In this document: positions 20,880 through 27,516 of the stretch, piece by piece | How the letters are laid out: each line of letters begins with the position of its first letter | Numbering within the stretch: position 1 is the first letter of the stretch | From: Liolophura sinensis | Lineage: Eukaryota > Mollusca > Polyplacophora > Chitonida > Chitonidae | Direction: 5' to 3' | Length of the DNA stretch: 27,516 bases | Assembly: GCF_032854445.1 (NCBI RefSeq) | Contig: NW_027018430.1 | Location: 1-27,516, forward strand | Notes under the pieces: generated by a model | What the model was told of the DNA's origin: nothing | Database searches by the model: none | Seen by the model: only the letters and a program-made list of their open reading frames with translations | Translations under genes and position numbers: made by a program

Positions 20880-21428
20880 CCAGCAACGGCTCTTACTCCA
20901 TGGAAACCAGGGATATTTGCAATTTTTTAACAGCTGCCGATGCCTGGCCCAATTCCGCATCTTTTGGCACCTTTTAAATGTGGGTCTGTGGTCAGTTGTA
21001 CTTTTTACAGCAGACTGTATCAAGTACCTTGTGTTTTTTATGTACAAATGGTGTGGTTTTTCTCCACAAAGATAAAGACATTGAGATTGTCTTGGACTTA
21101 GAAGTAAGACAATTGCTGGGTGAGTTAAATGGGCTTGGCCCAAAGGTTTCAGGTCTTCTGGGCTACCGAAGGGCGCATAACTTATAGTCAAAAGTTGAAT
21201 ATAGTAATGACCAGTCGCGATTGTACAGAGTACAGTGTAGCCGATTTCAATTAACAAAAAGACCAGGTAAAAATGCAAAAGTGGAAAAACTGTTCCAGTG
21301 CTGCTGGTAAGAGGCTAATCCGACGTATTTTGTGACGAGAAATCCAATGGTGCAAACCGCGTTGCTCTCCGACCAATACTTTTGCCTGTAGCGACAATTG
21401 AATGATCATTTATGTCATAATCACGTGC
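20880..21428. repeat. Satellite unit 39, subtype C
   Basis: 549 bp. Twin of unit 19 with private TTTTAAATG, CACAAAGAT and GGGCGCATAAC. Confidence 0.95.
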
Positions 21429-21977
21429 ACAGCAACGGCTCTTACTCCATGGAAACCAGGGAAATTTGCAATTTTTCAACAGCTGCCGATACCTGGCTCA
21501 ATTCCGCATCTTTTGGCACCTTATAAATGTGGGTCAGTTTTTAGTTGTACTTTTTACAGCAGACTGTATCAAGTACCTTGTGTTTTTTATGTACAAATGG
21601 TGTGGTTTTTCTCCACGTAAATAAAGACATTGAGATTGTCTTGGACTGAGAAGTAAGACAATTGCTGGGTGAGTTAAATGGGCTTAGCCCAAAGATTTGA
21701 CGTCTTCTGGGCTACCGAAGGGCACATAACTTATAGTCAAAAGTTGAATATAGTAATGACCAGTCGCGATTGTACAGAGTACAGTGTAGCCGATTTCAAT
21801 TAACAAAAAGACCAGGGAAAAATGCAAAAGTGGAAAAACTGTTCCAGTGCTGCTGGTAAGAGGCTAATCCGACGTATTTTGTGACGACAAATCGAATGGT
21901 GCAAACCGCGTTGCTCTCCGACCAATACTTTTGCCTGTAGCGACAATTGAATGATCATTTATGTCATAATCACGTGC
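21429..21977. repeat. Satellite unit 40, D/A mosaic
   Basis: 549 bp. Twin of unit 20 up to about 21865, including GACCAGGGAAAAA. It then continues as A (GCTAATCC, GTGACGACAAAT, TTTGCCTG), whereas unit 20 continues as B. Confidence 0.93.
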
Positions 21978-22527
21978 CCAGCAACGGCTCTTACTCCATG
22001 GAAACCAGGGAAATTTGCAATTTTTCAACAGCTGCCAATACCTGGCCCAATTCCGCATCTTTTGGCACCTTACTGAAGTGGGTCTGTGGTCAGTTGCACT
22101 TTTTACAGCAGACTGTATCAAGTACCTTGTGTTTTTTATGTACAAATGGTCTGGTTTTTCTACACGTAGATAAAGACATTGAGATTGTCTTGGACTGAGA
22201 AGTAAGACAATTGCTGGGTGAGTTAAATGGGCTTAGCCCAAAGATTTCAGGTCTTCTGGGCTACCGAAGGGCACATAACTTATAGTCAAAAGTTGAATAT
22301 AGTAATGACCAGTCGCGATTGTACAGAGTACCGTGTAGCCGATTTCAATTAACAAAAAGACCAGGCAAAAATGCAAAAGTAGGAAAAACTGTTCCAGTGC
22401 TGCTGGTAAGAGGCTTATCCGACGTATTTTGTAACGAGAAATCGAATGGTGCAAACCGCGTTGCTCTCCGACCAATACTTTTGACTGTAGCGACAATTCA
22501 ATGATCATTGATGTCATAATCACGTGC
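21978..22527. repeat. Satellite unit 41, subtype B
   Basis: 550 bp. B markers with TGTACAAATGG and AAAGATTTCAGG. One extra base lies in AAAGTAGGAAAAAC near 22380. Confidence 0.94.
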
Positions 22528-23075
22528 CCAGCAACGGCTCTTACTCTATGGAAACCAGGGATATTTGCAATTTTTAACAGCTGCCGATGCCTGGCCCAAT
22601 TCCGCATCTTTTGGCACCTTATAAATGTGGGTCTGTGGTCAGTTGTACTTTTTACAGCAGACTGTATCAAGTACCTTGTGTTTTTTATGTACAAATGGTG
22701 TGGTTTTTCTCCACATAGATAAAGACATTGAGATTGTCTTGGACTTAGAAGTAAGACAATTGCTGGGTGAGTTAAATGGGCTTGGCCCAAAGGTTTCAGG
22801 TCTTCTGGGCTACCGAAGGGCACATAACTTATAGTCAAAAGTTGAATATAGTAATGACCAGTCGCGATTGTACAGAGTACAGTGTAGCCGATTTCAATTA
22901 ACAAAAAGATCAGGCAAAAATGCAAAAGTGGAAAAACTGTTCCAGTGCTGCTGGTAAGAGGCTAATCCGACGTATTTTGTGACGAGAAATCCAATGGTGC
23001 AAACCGCGTTGCTCTCCGACCAATACTTTTGCCTGTAGCGACAATTGAATGATCATTTATGTCATAATCACGTGC
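22528..23075. repeat. Satellite unit 42, subtype C, GATCAGG form
   Basis: 548 bp. C markers with GATCAGGC and GAAATCCAATGG. One T is missing in GCAATTTTTAACAG near 22572, and TCTATGG replaces TCCATGG near 22546, destroying the CCATGG palindrome. Confidence 0.94.
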
Positions 23076-23624
23076 ACAGCAACGGCTCTTACTCCATGGA
23101 AACCAGGGAAATTTGCAATTTTTCAACAGCTGCCGATACCTGGCTCAATTCCGCATCTTTTGGCACCTTATTCATGTGGGTCTGTGGTCAGTTGTACTTT
23201 TTACAGCAGACTGTATCAAGTACCTTATGTTTTTCATGTACAAATGGTCTGGTTTTTCTACACGTTGATAAAGACATTGAGATTGTCTTGGACTTAGAAG
23301 TAAGACAATTGCTGGGTGAGTTAAATGGGCTTAGCCGAAAGATTTGACGTCTTCTGGGCTACCGAAGGGCACATAACTTATAGTCAAAAGTTGAATATAG
23401 TAATGACCAGTCGCGATTGTACAGAGTACAGTGTAGCCGATTTCAATTAACAAAAAGACCAGGTAAAAATGCAAAAGTGGAAAAACTGTTCCAGTGCTGC
23501 TGGTAAGAGGCTAATCCGACGTATTTTGTGACGAGAAATCGAATGGTGCAAACCGCGTTGCTCTCCGACCAATACTTTTGGCTGTAGTGACAATTGAATG
23601 ATCATTTATGTCATAATCACGTGC
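23076..23624. repeat. Satellite unit 43, subtype H
   Basis: 549 bp. H markers including ACACGTTGAT, matching unit 8 more closely than unit 26 at that site. Confidence 0.95.
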
Positions 23625-24173
23625 CCAGCAACGGCTCTTACTCCATGGAAACCAGGGAAATTTGCAATTTTTCAACAGCTGCCGATGCCTGGCTCAATTC
23701 CGCATCTTTTGGCACCTTACTGAAGTGGGTCAGTGTTCAGTTGTACTTTTTACAGCAGACTGTATCAAGTACCTTGTGTTTTTCACGTACAAATGGTCTG
23801 GTTTTTCTACACGTAGATAAAGACATTGAGATTGTCTTGCACTTAGAAGTAAGACAATTGCTGGGTGAGTTAAATGGGCTTAGCCCAAAGATTTGACGTC
23901 TTCTGGGCTACCGAAGGGCACATAACTTATAGTCAAATGTTGAATATAGTAATGACCAGTCGCGATTGTACAGAGTACCGTGTAGCCGATTTCAATTAAC
24001 AAAAAGACCAGGCAAAAATGCAAAAGTGGAAAAACTGTTCCAGTGCTGCTGGTAAGAGGCTAATCCGACGTATTTTGTAACTAAAAATCGAATGGTGCAA
24101 ACCGCGCTGCTCTCCGACCAATACTTTTGGCTGTAGCGACAATTCAATGATCATTGATGTCATAATCACGTGC
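23625..24173. repeat. Satellite unit 44, subtype I, second form
   Basis: 549 bp. I markers with AGCCCAAAG, CAAATG, GTACCG and GTAACTAAAA; closest to unit 10. Confidence 0.95.
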
Positions 24174-24722
24174 CCAGCAACGGCTCTTACTCCATGGAAA
24201 CCAGGGATATTTGCAATTTTTTAACAGCTGCCGATGCCTGGCCCAATTCCGCATCCTTTGGCACCTTATAAATGTGGGTCAGTTTTTAGTTGTACTTTTT
24301 ACAGCAGACTGTATCAAGTACCTTGTGTTTTTTATGTACAAATGGTGTGGTTTTTCTCCACGTAAATAAAGACATTGAGATTGTCTTGGACTGAGAAGTA
24401 AGACAATTGCTGGGTGAGTTAAATGGGCTTAGCCCAAAGATTTGACGTCTTCTGGGCTACCGAAGGGCACATAACTTATAGTCAAAAGTTGAATATAGTA
24501 ATGACCAGTCGCGATTGTACAGAGTACAGTGTAGCCGATTTCAATTAACAAAAAGACCAGGTAAAAATGCAAAAGTGGAAAAACTGTTCCAGTACTGCTG
24601 GTAAGAGGCTAATCCGACGTATTTTGTGACGACAAATCGAATGGTGCAAACCGCGTTGCTCTCCGACCAATACTTTTGACTGTAGCGACAATTCAATGAT
24701 CATTGATGTCATAATCACGTGC
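24174..24722. repeat. Satellite unit 45, subtype A
   Basis: 549 bp. A markers with GTGACGACAAAT and the palindromic right end, as in unit 28. CCAGTACTGCTGG near 24590 is private. Confidence 0.95.
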
Positions 24723-25272
24723 CCAGCAACGGCTCTTACTCCATGGAAACCAGGGATATTTGCAATTTTTTAACAGCTGCCGATGCCTGGCCCAATTCCG
24801 CATCTTTTGGCACCTTATAAATGTGGGTCTGTGGTCAGTTGTACTTTTTACAGCAGACTGTATCAAGTACCTTGTGTTTTTTTATGTACAAATGGTGTGG
24901 TTTTTCTCCACATAGATAAAGACATTGAGATTGTCTTGGACTTAGAAGTAAGACAATTGCTGGGTGAGTTAAATGGGCTTGGCCCAAAGGTTTCAGGTCT
25001 TCTGGGCTACCGAAGGGCACATAACTTATAGTCAAAAGTTGAATATAGTAATGACCAGTCGCGATTGTACAGAGTACAGTGTAGCCGATTTCAATTAACA
25101 AAAAGATCAGGCAAAAATGCAAAAGTGGAAAAACTGTTCCAGTGCTGCTGGTAAGAGGCTAATCCGACGTATTTTGTGACGAGAAATCGAATGGTGCAAA
25201 CCGCGTTGCTCTCCGACCAATACTTTTGCCTGTAGCGACAATTGAATGATCATTTATGTCATAATCACGTGC
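24723..25272. repeat. Satellite unit 46, subtype C, GATCAGG form
   Basis: 550 bp. C markers with GATCAGGC but GAAATCGAATGG. One extra T lies in the T run near 24880. Confidence 0.95.
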
Positions 25273-25821
25273 ACAGCAACGGCTCTTACTCCATGGAAAC
25301 CAGGGAAATTGGCAATTTTTCAACAGCTGCCGATGCCTGGCTCAATTCCGCATCTTTTGGCACCTTATTCATGTGGGTCTGTGGTCAGTTGTACTTTTTT
25401 CAGCAGACTGTATCAAGTACCTTGTGTTTTTCACGTACAAATGGTCTGGTTTTTCTACACGTAGATAAAGACATTGAGATTGTCTTGCACTTAGAAGTAA
25501 GACAATTGCTGGGTGAGTTAAATGGGCTTAGCCGAAAGATTTGACGTCTTCTGGGCTACCGAAGGGCACATAACTTATAGTCAAATGTTGAATATAGTAA
25601 TGACCAGTCGCGATTGTACAGAGTACCGTGTAGCCGATTTCAATTAACAAAAAGACCAGGTAAAAATGCAAAAGTGGAAAAACTGTTCCAGTGCTGCTGG
25701 TAAGAGGCTAATCCGACGTATTTTGTAACTAAAAATCGAATGGTGCAAACCGCGCTGCTCTCCGACCAATACTTTTGGCTGTAGCGACAATTCAATGATC
25801 ATTGATGTCATAATCACGTGC
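25273..25821. repeat. Satellite unit 47, H/I hybrid
   Basis: 549 bp. H features on the left (ACAGCAACGG, TTATTCATG) and I features from the middle (TTGCACTTAG, CAAATG, GTACCG, GTAACTAAAA). Private CTTTTTTCAGCAG near 25395 replaces CTTTTTACAGCAG. Confidence 0.92.
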
Positions 25822-26370
25822 CCAGCAACGGCTCTTACTCCATGGAAACCAGGGATATTTGCAATTTTTTAACAGCTGCCGATGCCTGGCCCAATTCCGC
25901 ATCCTTTGGCACCTTATAAATGTGGGTCAGTTTTTAGTTGTACTTTTTACAGCAGACTGTATCAAGTACCTTGTGTTTTTTATGTACAAATGGTGTGGTT
26001 TTTCTCCACGTAAATAAAGACATTGAGATTGTCTTGGACTGAGAAGTAAGACAATTGCTGGGTGAGTTAAATGGGCTTAGCCCAAAGATTTGACGTCTTC
26101 TGGGCTACCGAAGGGCACATAACTTATAGTCAAAAGTTGAATATAGTAATGACCAGTCGCGATTGTACAGAGTACAGTGTAGCCGATTTCAATTAACAAA
26201 AAGACCAGGTAAAAATGCAAAAGTGGAAAAACTGTTCCAGTGCTGCTGGTAAGAGGCTAATCCGACGTATTTTGTGACGACAAATCGAATGGTGCAAACC
26301 GCGTTGCTCTCCGACCAATACTTTTGCCTGTAGCGACAATTGAATGATCATTTATGTCATAATCACGTGC
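25822..26370. repeat. Satellite unit 48, subtype A
   Basis: 549 bp. A markers with GTGACGACAAAT and TTTGCCTG. It begins the series that repeats units 1-4. Confidence 0.95.
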
Positions 26371-26919
26371 CCAGCAACGGCTCTTACTCCATGGAAACCA
26401 GGGAAATTTGCAATTTTTCAACAGCTGCCAATACCTGGCCCAATTCCGCATCTTTTGGCACCTTACTGAAGTGGGTCTGTGGTCAGTTGCACTTTTTACA
26501 GCAGACTGTATCAAGTACCTTGTGTTTTTTATGTAGAAATGGTCTGGTTTTTCTACACGTAGATAAAGACATTGAGATTGTCTTGGACTGAGAAGTAAGA
26601 CAATTGCTGGGTGAGTTAAATGGGCTTAGCCCAAAGATTTGACGTCTTCTGGGCTACCGAAGGGCACATAACTTATAGTCAAAAGTTGAATATAGTAATG
26701 ACCAGTCGCGATTGTACAGAGTACCGTGTAGCCGATTTCAATTAACAAAAAGACCAGGCAAAAATGCAAAAGTGGAAAAACTGTTCCAGTGCTGCTGGTA
26801 AGAGGCTTATCCGACGTATTTTGTAACGAGAAATCGAATGGTGCAAACCGCGCTGCTCTCCGACCAATACTTTTGACTGTAGCGACAATTCAATGATCAT
26901 TGATGTCATAATCACGTGC
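26371..26919. repeat. Satellite unit 49, subtype B
   Basis: 549 bp. B markers with CAGTTGCAC, TGTAGAAATGG, GACTGAG and GCGCTGCT, a combination shared only with unit 2. Confidence 0.95.
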
Positions 26920-27468
26920 CCAGCAACGGCTCTTACTCCATGGAAACCAGGGATATTTGCAATTTTTTAACAGCTGCCGATGCCTGGCCCAATTCCGCAT
27001 CTTTTGGCACCTTATAAATGTGGGTCTGTGGTCAGTTGTACTTTTTACAGCAGACTGTATCAAGTACCTTGTGTTTTTTATGTACAAATGGTGTGGTTTT
27101 TCTCCACATAGATAAAGACATTGAGATTGTCTTGGACTTAGAAGTAAGACAATTGCTGGGTGAGTTAAATGGGCTTGGCCCAAAGGTTTCAGGTCTTCTG
27201 GGCTACCGAAGGGCACATAACTTATAGTCAAAAGTTGAATATAGTAATGACCAGTCGCGATTGTACAGAGTACAGTGTAGCCGATTTCAATTAACAAAAA
27301 GACCGGGCAAAAATGCAAAAGTGGAAAAACTGTTCCAGTGCTGCTGGTAAGAGGCTAATCCGACGTATTTTGTGACGAGAAATCGAATGGTGCAAACCGC
27401 GTTGCTCTCCGACCAATACTTTTGCCTGTAGCGACAATTGAATGATCATTTATGTCATAATCACGTGC
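26920..27468. repeat. Satellite unit 50, subtype C
   Basis: 549 bp. C markers with GACCGGGCA at 27301-27308, shared only with unit 3. Confidence 0.95.
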
Positions 27469-27516
27469 ACAGCAACGGCTCTTACTCCATGGAAACCAGG
27501 GAAATTTGCAATTTTT
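27469..27516. repeat. Satellite unit 51, partial, probably subtype D
   Basis: 48 bp cut by the window edge. It starts ACAGCAACGG and reads GGGAAATTTGC, compatible with D and with the expected order after unit 50, but H and the D/A mosaics begin the same way. Confidence 0.8.

Larger units (their letters stand above)
16327..21865. repeat. Higher-order block P, second copy (partner 5345-10885)
   Basis: This is the downstream copy of the ten-unit block and has no indel relative to the 549-bp unit length. Rare markers shared only with the upstream copy confirm descent. One is the A-to-C rich change ACGCAAAATTGG near 19077 and 8097. Another is the B/E hybrid unit at 17037, matching 6060. A third is AGACTAATCC after the splice-donor-like site near 18017, also seen in other F units. 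Differences from the partner include TTTTAAATG for TTATAAATG near 20972 and CACAAAG for CACATAG near 21065. Confidence 0.9.
23938..26589. repeat. Higher-order block R, second copy (partner 14605-17255)
   Basis: Downstream partner of the I-A-C-H/I-A-B segment. Shared uncommon features include GTAACTAAAA followed by GCGCTGCT in the I and H/I units, and GATCAGGC in the C unit. The A unit at 24174 carries a private CCAGTACTGCTGG in place of CCAGTGCTGCTGG. Confidence 0.8.
1..27516. repeat. Tandem satellite DNA array, 549-bp unit with higher-order structure
   Basis: The same 549-bp unit repeats head to tail across the entire window, always in one orientation, with 50 full copies and a partial 51st. 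Units are registered here on the CCAGCAACGG / ACAGCAACGG motif, which is arbitrary; any other register is equally valid. Thirty-six of the 50 complete units are exactly 549 bp and the rest span 546-554 bp. Units differ by linked substitutions that define about nine subtypes (A-I), and blocks of subtypes recur at 17, 18, 20 and 47 units. G+C is about 42%, counted by hand in the unit at 9900-10448. No flanking unique sequence, transposon end or gene interrupts the array. Long arrays with higher-order repeats are typical of eukaryotic heterochromatin, and a centromeric or subtelomeric position is only an inference. I do not recognise the repeat family. Confidence 0.98.

Noticed and set aside
22233-22925. 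Longest open frame, 230 codons on the - strand
   Set aside because: It exists only because unit 41 has one extra base and unit 42 lacks one, which joins two frames closed in other units. Its first codon is TTG, and the product is the repeat read twice.
1-27516. CRISPR array
   Set aside because: The repeated unit is 549 bp with no short repeat-spacer alternation; all parts of the unit repeat, not just short direct repeats.
1-27516. Tandem 5S rRNA, snRNA or spliced-leader gene cluster
   Set aside because: Unit length would be compatible, but I see no 5S, U1, U2, U6 or known spliced-leader sequence and no clear internal A and B box pair followed by a T terminator.
1-27516. Integron attC cassette array or bacterial repeat region
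   Set aside because: There are no cassette genes, no attC-like folded sites, and near-identical units throughout, which does not fit a cassette array.
1-27516. Nested transposable elements
   Set aside because: No terminal inverted repeats, long terminal repeats, poly-A tails or target-site duplications interrupt the units, and all insertions seen are 1-5 bp.

Overview
The whole 27.5 kb window is one uninterrupted tandem satellite array. I find no gene, RNA gene, mobile element or CRISPR array in it. The repeat unit is 549 bp, about 42% G+C by hand count of one copy, and runs head to tail in one orientation. Taking the CCAGCAACGG / ACAGCAACGG motif as the start of each unit, there are 50 complete copies and a 48-bp piece of a 51st. 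Neither edge reaches unique flanking DNA, so the array continues on both sides. An array like this suggests a eukaryotic genome (pericentromeric, subtelomeric or other heterochromatin). The species cannot be named from the sequence. Many variable sites are CG in some copies and TG or CA in others, which points to a lineage with germline cytosine methylation.

The copies fall into about nine subtypes, called A to I here, separated by linked diagnostic differences. Copies 1-9 (about 1-4956) run once through A-B-C-D-E-F-G-H-I. The rest of the window is a rearranged version of that order: 10-20 = I, A, B/E, F, G, I, C, A', B, C, D/A/B; 21-30 = C, D, E, F, G, H, I, A, C, H/I; 31-40 = A, B/E, F, G, I, C, A', B, C, D/A; 41-51 = B, C, H, I, A, C, H/I, A, B, C, D. 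Slashes mark copies whose left and right parts belong to different subtypes, which is what unequal exchange within an array should leave.

Several long segments are copies of each other. About 5345-10885 matches about 16327-21865 at an offset of 20 units (10,980 bp). About 950-4715 matches about 10850-14604 at 18 units. About 14605-17255 matches about 23938-26589 at 17 units. Copies 48-51 repeat copies 1-4 at 47 units (about 25.8 kb), supported by a marker found only in copies 3 and 50.

Eleven of the first 13 copies have lengths other than 549 bp, mostly through one-base changes in homopolymers. Copies 14-40 are all exactly 549 bp. The first 7 kb therefore looks like less-polished long-read sequence, and its indels should be treated with caution.

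Because 549 is a multiple of three, open frames recur in phase. They are broken by subtype-specific stops, many open only with TTG or GTG as first codon, and the longest (230 codons) depends on two indels. I do not call any of them a gene. The most interesting non-coding structure is a 14-bp perfect palindrome near a CACGTG motif in 13 copies, together with a hypervariable patch that has three discrete forms.
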